5,193 nucleotides of DNA from an uncultured Spirochaetaceae bacterium (lineage in GTDB: Bacteria; Spirochaetota; Spirochaetia; Treponematales; Treponemataceae), in NCBI GenBank assembly GCA_902766345.1, contig CACXDK010000236.1, positions 1-5,193 on the forward strand, written 5' to 3'. Made by a program: the position numbers and the translations under genes. Below are positions 1 through 5,193 of this stretch, in pieces; position 1 is the stretch's first letter, and every line of letters begins with the position of its first letter. The notes beneath the pieces were generated by a model that saw only the letters and a program-made list of their open reading frames with translations, was not told the origin of the DNA and made no database searches.

Positions 1-215
1 CAGAAGGAGTTGCCGTTGAGGTATTCCCAGACGCTGTAAAGATGGGAAAGCAGTATGCTTTGACAGAAAAGAAATGCATTCCCTGGGGCATTCTTATCAG
101 TAAGGAAGAAGCCGAAAGCGGTAAGATGACTCTGAAAAATCTTCAGACCCGAGAGCAGTTTGCAGGTATTACGGCAAAAGAAGCCGCACAGAAGATTCTC
201 AGCGGTAATAAATAA
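1..215 (+). CDS. hisS: Histidyl-tRNA synthetase, C-terminal fragment (5' end outside window)
   Basis: This is the last 70 codons of an open frame that enters from the left (first whole codon at position 3) and stops with TAA at 213-215. The fragment matches the C-terminal anticodon-binding domain of class II histidyl-tRNA synthetase, which charges tRNA-His with histidine in the cytoplasm. The visible signature is a VEVFPDAVKMGKQYA segment, then an IPWGILI strand, then an EEAESGKMTLKNLQTREQF stretch. That order (K..KQ..A, hydrophobic strand, E...G...LK.L.TREQ) is typical of the domain. The catalytic domain lies outside the window, so motifs 1-3 cannot be checked. Related anticodon-binding domains occur in other class II synthetases and in HisZ, but the LKNL.TREQ ending favours HisS. 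The gene converges with the minus-strand operon to its right. Confidence 0.85.
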   Translation, partial: EGVAVEVFPDAVKMGKQYALTEKKCIPWGILISKEEAESGKMTLKNLQTREQFAGITAKEAAQKILSGNK

Positions 216-225
216 TTACAGGTAT

Positions 226-271
226 AAAACAAAAAAGCCTTTCACAAATCTGTGAAAGGCTTTTTTGTTTT
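226..271. terminator. Bidirectional intrinsic terminator between hisS and the SH3 lipoprotein operon
   Basis: A perfect inverted repeat has arms 226-246 and 251-271 (21 bp) around a 4-base AATC loop. The GC-containing core GCCTTTCACA / TGTGAAAGGC is flanked by A-runs on the left and T-runs on the right. A hairpin followed by a U-tract therefore forms whichever strand is transcribed. It begins 11 bases after the hisS stop and lies 21 bases beyond the stop of the convergent lipoprotein gene. It should end both transcripts. Confidence 0.93.
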
Positions 272-291
272 TTGTAAAGGCAAACTGTCTT

Positions 292-672
292 TTATTTATT
301 CAGTTTAGCAGCGGCTTTTTCCGCCTGCATTTTATTGTCATAGATTTTTACGGCAGAAGCTTCAAGCCATCCGTCTTCAAAACCATACCAGACACTTACA
401 ACTTTCTGTCCGTCGGCATTTTTTCTTGTAGAAATTCTTTTTCCCGTCACTTCAAGAATATCACCACGGCGTACATGATTTTGAACCTTGCTTTCATAAG
501 AATCTGATTCCCGAAGCCCTACAAGAGGGTCTTTTACAAGAGCCCAATTGCTGCCTGGAAGATATGCAAGTGGATCATTATCTGGAAAAGAAAAGGTTAT
601 TTCCTTTTTCTTGCCACAGCTAGAAAGAATAAGTGCAGAAAAAATAATTGTCAGAAGAAAAAGTTTTTTCAT
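292..672 (-). CDS. Small lipoprotein with SH3-like domain
   Basis: The 126-residue product has a lipoprotein signal peptide: charged MKK, a hydrophobic stretch at about 4-16, and lipobox LSSC with the acylated cysteine at C19. The mature protein would be about 108 residues, anchored to a membrane and starting with a basic CGKKK. Residues about 44-112 look like a bacterial SH3 (SH3b) domain: an early LRESDS strand, a GDILEVTG turn, and a WYGFEDGWLEASAV ending that resembles the usual 'W..V...GW....YV' of SH3b. Such domains often bind peptidoglycan or protein partners; the ligand here cannot be told. The tail (113-126) is Lys/Ala-rich. The start is supported by the signal peptide and by GAAGGA (679-684) six bases upstream. 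The gene is last in a three-gene operon, and its ATG overlaps the stop of the Nudix gene by 4 bp (ATGA), suggesting translational coupling. I do not recognise a named gene. Confidence 0.85.
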   Translation of the reverse strand: MKKLFLLTIIFSALILSSCGKKKEITFSFPDNDPLAYLPGSNWALVKDPLVGLRESDSYESKVQNHVRRGDILEVTGKRISTRKNADGQKVVSVWYGFEDGWLEASAVKIYDNKMQAEKAAAKLNK

Positions 673-1082
673 CGGGATTCCTTCAATACAAAGTCTTTTA
701 CCTGTTCATAGATTTTTAAATCACTGTCTACAAAATTAAGATTAGGTATGTCCATTACATCTACCCAATCATATTCTGTATGTTCAGTCAGAACATATTT
801 TGTTTCCATTCCATTATGTGGAACAAATATTCTGTACGCATTAAGCTGTACTTTCTGACCGTTATGTTCAAATTCGGAGGATGCAACAAGATTGCCTACT
901 TTTACATCCACACCAAATTCTTCATTAAATTCACGGGTTACAGCCTGATTGTCACTTTCGCCCTTTTCAACTTTTCCACCAGGGAATTCCCATCTGCCAC
1001 CCATCTGTCCGACAGGATTTCTATGGGCAACAAGAACTTTATTGCCGTCCAATGCAATGCAGGCTATAGAACTCTTAGACAT
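669..1082 (-). CDS. Nudix hydrolase, MutT-like
   Basis: The 137-residue product is close to the usual size of a single-domain MutT-type Nudix enzyme. A perfect Nudix box (G x5 E x7 REU x EE x G U) runs from G36 to V58, with R50-E51, E54 and E55 as the metal-binding and catalytic core. It is preceded by WEFPGGKVE, the form found in MutT/8-oxo-dGTPase and CTP pyrophosphohydrolase relatives. The family splits nucleoside diphosphates linked to another moiety, using Mg2+ or Mn2+, in the cytoplasm. The likely role is cleaning oxidised or damaged nucleotides, but substrate cannot be read from the box alone. The start at 1082 has a modest Shine-Dalgarno sequence, GTGAG (1089-1093), six bases upstream. 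The gene follows the membrane-protein gene by 12 bp and overlaps the lipoprotein gene by 4 bp, so the three are probably co-transcribed. Confidence 0.93.
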   Translation of the reverse strand: MSKSSIACIALDGNKVLVAHRNPVGQMGGRWEFPGGKVEKGESDNQAVTREFNEEFGVDVKVGNLVASSEFEHNGQKVQLNAYRIFVPHNGMETKYVLTEHTEYDWVDVMDIPNLNFVDSDLKIYEQVKDFVLKESR

Positions 1083-1094
1083 AAAAAACTCACT

Positions 1095-1535
1095 TTACAG
1101 GAACAAAACTTTAGGCAAAATAAAATGAAGAACTGCAGCAATCATGCATGCAACTCCAATGTACTTTCTATTGTCTACAAAAAGTCCCTGAACATGTTCT
1201 GGAATAATACTGTCAGAAGAAATTGAATAATACTCAATTAAAAGTGCTGCACCGCCAAGAAGTGAAGTTACAGCAGGAATAAGGTCACCAACTACGGCAA
1301 CATCATACGAAGAAAGCAGCTTCATGATGCCTGCAATAACACACAGACCGCCAAGAACAAGTCTGAATGTAGAATTATCAAGACCGTCGAATCCGTTCAA
1401 AAGCTCAGGTTTTGTACTGTCTGAAATTTCAGAAGCATCATCTAAATCATCACCAACTGTTAAATCTTTACAATATACTAAAATTAAACCAGTCAAGAGA
1501 TTAAACAGAATAGAAAGAAAATAAAACTGTATCAT
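1095..1535 (-). CDS. Four-helix integral membrane protein, unknown function
   Basis: The 146-residue product has about four hydrophobic segments (near residues 4-22, 58-75, 80-101 and 124-143). An acidic, polar loop at about 24-55, rich in Asp, Ser and Glu, lies between the first two helices. I recognise no family motif. An in-frame ATG exists 18 bases further upstream (1553), but the start at 1535 is preferred. It has CGGAG (1542-1546) six bases away, the N-terminus then begins directly with a helix (MIQFYFLSILF), and the predicted transcription start (about 1549) lies inside the longer version. It is first in the operon with the Nudix and SH3 lipoprotein genes. By context it may be an envelope protein working with the lipoprotein, but this is only inference. 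Confidence 0.8.
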   Translation of the reverse strand: MIQFYFLSILFNLLTGLILVYCKDLTVGDDLDDASEISDSTKPELLNGFDGLDNSTFRLVLGGLCVIAGIMKLLSSYDVAVVGDLIPAVTSLLGGAALLIEYYSISSDSIIPEHVQGLFVDNRKYIGVACMIAAVLHFILPKVLFL

Positions 1536-1541
1536 TTTAAA

Positions 1542-1546
1542 CTCCG
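1542..1546 (-). promoter_or_regulatory. Shine-Dalgarno site deciding the start of the membrane-protein gene
   Basis: CGGAG on the minus strand, six bases before the ATG at 1535. The alternative upstream ATG at 1553 has no purine-rich site before it, so this site selects 1535. Confidence 0.75.
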
Positions 1547-1555
1547 TATGCATTC

Positions 1556-1584
1556 ATTATAGTATGTAATTACAACTTTGTATA
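1556..1584 (-). promoter_or_regulatory. Sigma70-type promoter of the membrane protein-Nudix-lipoprotein operon
   Basis: On the minus strand there is a perfect -10 TATAAT (1556-1561). A -35-like TATACA (1579-1584, 4 of 6 matches to TTGACA) sits 17 bp upstream of it. Transcription should start near 1549, giving a leader of about 14 bases that just contains the CGGAG ribosome site. The promoter sits between the operon and the terminator of the preceding minus-strand operon. Confidence 0.7.
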
Positions 1585-1601
1585 CCATTAACACCGCTAC
1601 A

Positions 1602-1640
1602 AATAAATAAAGCCAGCTCTTATCAAGCTGGCTATTTATT
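1602..1640 (-). terminator. Intrinsic terminator of the lipoprotein / single-pass membrane protein operon
   Basis: An 8-bp GC-rich stem, AGCCAGCT (1611-1618) with AGCTGGCT (1626-1633), closes a 7-base loop. AT pairing extends the stem (1602-1608 with 1634-1640) past a 2-base bulge. On the minus strand it is followed by the T-rich TTATTTATTT. It lies 18 bases beyond the stop codon at 1659 and ahead of the next operon's promoter, so it separates the two minus-strand units. Confidence 0.8.
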
Positions 1641-1658
1641 ATCTATGCTATAGTTCTT

Positions 1659-2231
1659 CTATCTATGTTCTACAGAACATTTTATAACTCTACTGTCATC
1701 TCCACAGGTGACAACACAGGAAGCAGAATAGGCTTCATAATCAGTAAAAGTTGCACGCACAAAAGCTTCTTCTTTTTGGCTCATGTCAAAAGAATAGGCA
1801 GTTGCATATTCTGCAACCGTATTTCCGTCTGTATCAAGAAGGGAAAACACAACAGAAAGATTGCGAAATCCTTCAGTAGCATTTTCATTCCTAAACTTTT
1901 TCATTTTCAAACTTGTATAAACATTATCCTGAAATGCAAATGCCGTAAGTTCACAGGTAACACCGCCAACGGTATCTACATTTGACTTTGCAGAAAAAAT
2001 GCTCATTACCAGCATGAGAACAAAACACATCATCATAGTAATGAACAGAATTCTATTACCTTTACTTGCAACAAGAACTTTAAACATGCCACGTGCAGGA
2101 GCATCTTGTCCTGTTGCAATGTTACGGTATTTTTCAGCTTCGTACTTGCGGAAATCGCCTTTTTTATAGTGAAAGACCAAAGGTTCTTCACCTTCTGTAT
2201 ACCCGTCTATCTGATTGTCTCCAAAAGCCAT
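1659..2231 (-). CDS. Single-pass membrane protein, unknown function
   Basis: The 190-residue product has a hydrophilic, charged N-terminus (1-60, with HYKKGDFRKYEAEKYRNIA). One transmembrane segment follows at about 61-80 (ILFITMMMCFVLMLVMSIF). The C-terminal part of about 110 residues is predicted beta-rich and probably extracytoplasmic, since the Lys/Arg-rich N-side favours cytoplasm. It contains four cysteines (C93, C172, C176, C185) that could form disulphides outside the cell membrane. I do not recognise the family; it resembles conserved hypothetical proteins of spirochaetes. The start is supported by AAGGTG (2236-2241), which overlaps the stop codon of the upstream lipoprotein gene. 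Only 8 bp separate the two genes, so they are almost certainly one operon. A hairpin terminator follows 18 bases after its TAG. Confidence 0.82.
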   Translation of the reverse strand: MAFGDNQIDGYTEGEEPLVFHYKKGDFRKYEAEKYRNIATGQDAPARGMFKVLVASKGNRILFITMMMCFVLMLVMSIFSAKSNVDTVGGVTCELTAFAFQDNVYTSLKMKKFRNENATEGFRNLSVVFSLLDTDGNTVAEYATAYSFDMSQKEEAFVRATFTDYEAYSASCVVTCGDDSRVIKCSVEHR

Positions 2232-2239
2232 AGTGCACC

Positions 2240-3460
2240 TTAGTTTTTAAGGACAGACTGAATAAGGGAATCTGTCCTCCACCAGTTGATTTCCGCCTTA
2301 TCATTCTTTACAAACAGAACAGACAGAATTCCGCTATTACTTAAATCAAGTGAATAATAAAGGATTTCTTTTCTGTTTACAGGAAGGTTTCTTTTTAGTA
2401 TTCTCTGACCATCCCTCTGAATCATCTGAATATTAAAGCCAGAATCTGTATTTACAAAAAAGAAAAACCAGCCGTTTTCAGTAATGCCAAGAAAGTCATA
2501 AGGAATCTCGTAGCGTTCGTTTGAAAAGCCTTCTGTATTCTGTTCTGTATAAGGCAGAATCTCCATTGGCTCGCCAAATTTACCGTCTTCTATGTTAAGG
2601 GAATAGATATAAGAACCATTGAATGTCATGCCAGACTGCAAGTGGCTGGCATCATCTATTGTACTTGAATAGTAGTCAATCTTAAGATAGAGCATGCGGT
2701 CATTATAGTCAGGAACAATATTGGTTATGCTGTGCCATCCTTTCGCAGCTTCATCGCTTTCAAATGGAGACGGCACATTCTGTTTGTAAATTGGCATTTT
2801 GTACAGAAGGTAACCATCGGATGAAAACCAATAAATAGTGTAGTTTTCATTTGAATAGGTAATTACAACAAGTTCATTATCATTAGTCGCATGAATAGAT
2901 TTTATGTAAGGGAATGGCATTCCGCCTGGTCCCTGCTGTCCAATATAATCCATGTACTGACCTTCACTGTTAAAGCGAAGTACTATCTGGCTAAGAACCT
3001 GTCCGTTTTCAGAATCCTGATCCTGTCTGTCAAAAGGGAATTTATCAACGGCATAAAGATATTTTCGAGAATCTACCGTAATGGCAGAAAGCTCATTAAA
3101 ATCATAGGCAACGGCTCGTCTGGTAGCAGCTTTTGCACTGTCATTACCAGCATAAGAAGGAGCTTTGTTGTACTGAGGATTGTAATAAAAAGTAATCAAA
3201 TCTCCGTAACTGCTCATCTCCATAATCTTAAGTGTTTCGGAGTTCATTATGTAAAAGAAACCATTCCTCATGACAAGGGAGGTTTTCATATCATTCACAG
3301 TGGAAATATCAAATATATTAAGCTGATTCTCAAAATTACCGTATTCAAGCGTAAAGATTTCTTTTTTTTCAAGGGTTGCAATGCCTCCGCTACGAGTACA
3401 TCCCGTAAACAGCATTGCAAAAGAAATGCAAAGTACAATTGCACATAAGAGCTTTTTCAT
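2240..3460 (-). CDS. Lipoprotein with NHL/beta-propeller-like features, unknown function
   Basis: The 406-residue product starts with a clear lipoprotein signal peptide: MKK, a hydrophobic core at about 4-17, and FTGC with the acylated cysteine at C21. Phe at -3 is unusual for E. coli but tolerated in spirochaetal lipoboxes. The body is rich in aromatic residues and short beta strands. It has repeated motifs like those in NHL or other beta-propellers: an LYAVDKFPFD strand, VLRFNSEGQYMDYIGQQGPG followed by a PFPYIKSIHA turn, then a strand ending in WFSSDGYLLYKM. Such propellers are usually binding scaffolds; no catalytic site is visible. The frame stays open up to 3646, but that longer version would run into secA and put 62 residues before the signal peptide, so 3460 is chosen. 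No Shine-Dalgarno sequence precedes this ATG, and the promoter lies almost on top of it. It is followed by the 190-residue membrane protein in one operon and is divergent from secA. Confidence 0.85.
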   Translation of the reverse strand: MKKLLCAIVLCISFAMLFTGCTRSGGIATLEKKEIFTLEYGNFENQLNIFDISTVNDMKTSLVMRNGFFYIMNSETLKIMEMSSYGDLITFYYNPQYNKAPSYAGNDSAKAATRRAVAYDFNELSAITVDSRKYLYAVDKFPFDRQDQDSENGQVLSQIVLRFNSEGQYMDYIGQQGPGGMPFPYIKSIHATNDNELVVITYSNENYTIYWFSSDGYLLYKMPIYKQNVPSPFESDEAAKGWHSITNIVPDYNDRMLYLKIDYYSSTIDDASHLQSGMTFNGSYIYSLNIEDGKFGEPMEILPYTEQNTEGFSNERYEIPYDFLGITENGWFFFFVNTDSGFNIQMIQRDGQRILKRNLPVNRKEILYYSLDLSNSGILSVLFVKNDKAEINWWRTDSLIQSVLKN

Positions 3461-3469
3461 TGCATTAAT

Positions 3470-3498
3470 AGAATAAAGAATAACACCCGTATTGTCAA
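3470..3498 (-). promoter_or_regulatory. Sigma70-type promoter of the NHL-like lipoprotein operon
   Basis: On the minus strand a perfect -35 TTGACA (3493-3498) is followed by a 17-bp spacer and the -10 TATTCT (3470-3475, 4 of 6 matches). Transcription should start near 3461-3466, leaving about 0-6 bases before the ATG at 3460. The -35 overlaps that of the secA promoter on the other strand. Confidence 0.65.
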
Positions 3499-3520
3499 TG
3501 TAGGAAAAAAGATATATAGT
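3492..3520 (+). promoter_or_regulatory. Sigma70-type promoter of secA
   Basis: The -35 TTGTCA (3492-3497, 5 of 6) is separated by 17 bp from the -10 TATAGT (3515-3520, 5 of 6). Transcription should start near 3525-3529, only about 2-6 bases before the secA ATG. The -35 shares five base pairs with the divergent lipoprotein promoter, so the two probably compete for polymerase. Confidence 0.7.
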
Positions 3521-3530
3521 AGTAAACATT

Positions 3531-5193
3531 ATGTTTGACAAGGTATTGACATTTTTATTCGGATCACAGAATGAACGTGATGTAAAGGCTTTAAAGCCTA
3601 TTGTAGAAAAAGTAGAAGCAAAGGAAAGCTGGGCTAAGGCTTTCAAAGATGAAGAGTTCCCAGTACAGACACAGGCTTTTAAGGATCGTCTTGCAAAGGG
3701 CGAGACTCTGGATGATATTCTGCCAGAAGCATTTGCTTTGGCTCGTGAAGCAGCTTACAGAGTTCTTGGTGAACGTGCTTACCCTGTACAGATTATGGGT
3801 TCTTTAGTACTTAATAGCGGACGCATTACAGAAATGAAAACTGGTGAAGGTAAAACTCTTATGTGTGTTGAGGCAGCATACCTCAATTCCCTTTCCGGTA
3901 AAGGCGTTCATATTGTTACCGTTAATGATTACCTTGCAGAACGTGACTCCCAGTGGATGGGACGTGTTTATAGATTCCTAGGTCAGACAGTCGGATGCAT
4001 TTTAAGCGATATGGATAATGATGCAAGACGTGCAGCTTATGCCTGCGATCTTACATACGGAACTAATAACGAATTCGGATTTGACTATCTTCGCGACAAC
4101 ATGCAGATTGACCCTTCCAGAAAAGTTCAGAGAGGATTTAATTTCTGTATAGTTGACGAAATTGACTCCATCCTTATTGATGAAGCAAGAACACCTCTTA
4201 TCATTAGTGGACAGGGTGAAGATGATACATACAAGTTCCATGAGGTTGACAAGTATGTAGATCGCTTCGAGGAAATGGAAAAAGATCCTAAAACAAATGA
4301 TTACCCTGATGAAGTTGATTTAACTCCAGAAGAGCGTGCAGCACTTAAAGGTGATTATAAAGTTGATGAAAAGAGCAAGAGAATTTCTTTCACCGATAAG
4401 GGTATGAATAAGATTGACTCTATTCTTCATGACAAAAAGCTTATTGAAGACGGTACAACTGTATTCGATGAGCAGAACTTTGAATATGTTCACTACTTTA
4501 CACAGGCTTTGAGAGCACATGTTTTGTACCATGCTGATGTTGATTACGTTGTAAAAGACGGTCAGGTTCAGATTGTTGATGAATTTACAGGACGTATTCT
4601 TGAAGGCCGTCGTTATGGAGACGGTTTGCATCAGGCAATTGAAGCAAAGGAACACATTAAGATTGCACAGCGCAACCGTACCCTTGCAACAATTACCTTC
4701 CAGAACTACTTCCGTATGTACGAAAAGCTTTCTGGCATGACTGGTACAGCTGCAACAGAAGCTGTTGAATTTAACAAGATTTACAATCTTGATGTTGTCG
4801 CAATTCCTACAAACAAACCTGTCGCACGTAAAGATGAAGATGACGAAGTATATTTGAATGAATCTGATAAGTGGAATGCAATTGTAAAAGAAGTTGCAGA
4901 ATGTCACAAAAGCGGTCAGCCAGTTCTTATTGGTACTGTTTCTGTTGAAAAGTCAGAACATCTTTCTGCCCTTCTTACACGTCACGGAATTCGTCACGAA
5001 GTTTTGAATGCAAAAAATCATGCCCGCGAAGCTTTGATTATTGCAGAAGCTGGTGCAAAAGGTGCTGTTACTGTTGCAACAAACATGGCAGGACGCGGTA
5101 CAGATATTAAACTTGGTGGAAGCCCAGAAACAAGAGCAAGAAAACGTGCAGGTTCTGAAGCTACACAGGAACAGTATGAAGCAGCTCTGGCAA
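3531..5193 (+). CDS. secA: Preprotein translocase ATPase SecA, N-terminal part (3' end outside window)
   Basis: This is the motor ATPase that binds the SecYEG channel at the cytoplasmic membrane and drives unfolded preproteins across it. The window holds 554 codons plus one base of what is normally an 830-920-residue protein, and the frame is open to the end. Walker A is MKTGEGKT (102-109, catalytic K108). Walker B is [14 protein letters not shown] (208-221, D209 and E210). The preprotein cross-linking region covers about 225-380, with [12 protein letters not shown] and [11 protein letters not shown]. The second ATPase domain (NBD2) shows [15 protein letters not shown] (393-407) and the arginine-finger motif [10 protein letters not shown] (517-526). 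The start [17 protein letters not shown] resembles other SecA N-termini, and an in-frame TAG at 3501 excludes a longer protein. No Shine-Dalgarno sequence lies at normal distance. About 13 extra residues, compared with E. coli SecA as I remember it, fall between residues 227 and 276. Confidence 0.98.
   Translation, partial: MFDKVLTFLFGSQNERDVKALKPIVEKVEAKESWAKAFKDEEFPVQTQAFKDRLAKGETLDDILPEAFALAREAAYRVLGERAYPVQIMGSLVLNSGRITEMKTGEGKTLMCVEAAYLNSLSGKGVHIVTVNDYLAERDSQWMGRVYRFLGQTVGCILSDMDNDARRAAYACDLTYGTNNEFGFDYLRDNMQIDPSRKVQRGFNFCIVDEIDSILIDEARTPLIISGQGEDDTYKFHEVDKYVDRFEEMEKDPKTNDYPDEVDLTPEERAALKGDYKVDEKSKRISFTDKGMNKIDSILHDKKLIEDGTTVFDEQNFEYVHYFTQALRAHVLYHADVDYVVKDGQVQIVDEFTGRILEGRRYGDGLHQAIEAKEHIKIAQRNRTLATITFQNYFRMYEKLSGMTGTAATEAVEFNKIYNLDVVAIPTNKPVARKDEDDEVYLNESDKWNAIVKEVAECHKSGQPVLIGTVSVEKSEHLSALLTRHGIRHEVLNAKNHAREALIIAEAGAKGAVTVATNMAGRGTDIKLGGSPETRARKRAGSEATQEQYEAALA

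Noticed and set aside
780..1226. A 148-codon plus-strand open frame across the Nudix and membrane-protein genes
   Set aside because: It spans two genes whose minus-strand products are convincing (perfect Nudix box; four hydrophobic helices). It has no recognisable domain.
1665..1680. Inverted repeat ATGTTCT-AC-AGAACAT, resembling an operator
   Set aside because: It lies in the last codons of the 190-residue protein, not near a promoter, and arms of 7 bp in AT-rich sequence can arise by chance. The real terminator is the GC-rich hairpin at 1602-1640.
2891..3448. A 185-codon plus-strand open frame inside the NHL-like lipoprotein gene
   Set aside because: The minus-strand frame has a signal peptide, lipobox and coherent beta-rich sequence; the plus-strand product is a low-complexity basic sequence without features.
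3545..3573. TTGACA at about 3545 as the -35 of an alternative secA promoter
   Set aside because: It is inside the secA coding region, with no good -10 at 16-18 bp, and the upstream promoter fits better.
3461..3646. A 62-residue N-terminal extension of the NHL-like lipoprotein
   Set aside because: It would place the signal peptide internally, overlap secA by more than 100 bases and lie upstream of the predicted transcription start.
4320..4907. A 195-codon open frame on the minus strand opposite secA
   Set aside because: It lies fully inside strongly conserved secA coding sequence, its product is an odd Cys/Asn/Phe-rich composition with no domain, and it has no promoter or ribosome site of its own. 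It is a by-product of secA codon use.

Overview
The window looks like ordinary chromosomal DNA of a low-GC spirochaete, most likely a Treponema of the gut or rumen type. Three things point there: SecA has a Treponema-like N-terminus, two small lipoproteins have relaxed spirochaetal lipoboxes, and several conserved-looking envelope proteins match no broadly known bacterial family. This assignment rests on remembered resemblance, not on a search. I see no mobile element, CRISPR array, tRNA, rRNA or riboswitch.

Layout. (1) Positions 1-215, plus strand: the C-terminal end of hisS (histidyl-tRNA synthetase). It converges on a minus-strand operon across a long symmetric hairpin terminator (226-271) that can serve both sides. 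(2) Positions 292-1535, minus strand: a compact three-gene operon. In transcription order it encodes a four-helix membrane protein, a Nudix hydrolase with a perfect Nudix box, and an SH3-like lipoprotein. Its promoter (1556-1584) and a good Shine-Dalgarno sequence fix the first start codon at 1535. (3) Positions 1602-1640: the terminator of the next operon. (4) Positions 1659-3460, minus strand: a two-gene operon encoding a 406-residue lipoprotein with NHL/beta-propeller-like features, then a 190-residue single-pass membrane protein. (5) Positions 3461-3530: a 70-bp divergent control region. (6) From 3531 to the window end, plus strand: the first 554 codons of secA, the preprotein translocase ATPase.

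The most interesting point is the 70-bp region between the lipoprotein operon and secA. Two good sigma70-type promoters face away from each other and share almost all of one -35 element, so only one polymerase should be able to bind at a time. Both predicted transcription starts lie only a few bases from the start codons, and neither gene has a recognisable Shine-Dalgarno sequence. This suggests near-leaderless expression of both.

Working together, as inference only: an export motor (SecA) is wired back to back with an uncharacterised envelope lipoprotein and membrane protein. A separate operon couples nucleotide-pool or metabolite hydrolysis (Nudix) with envelope proteins. I found no clear sign of a wholly new system; the uncharacterised envelope genes and the promoter architecture are what merit a second look.
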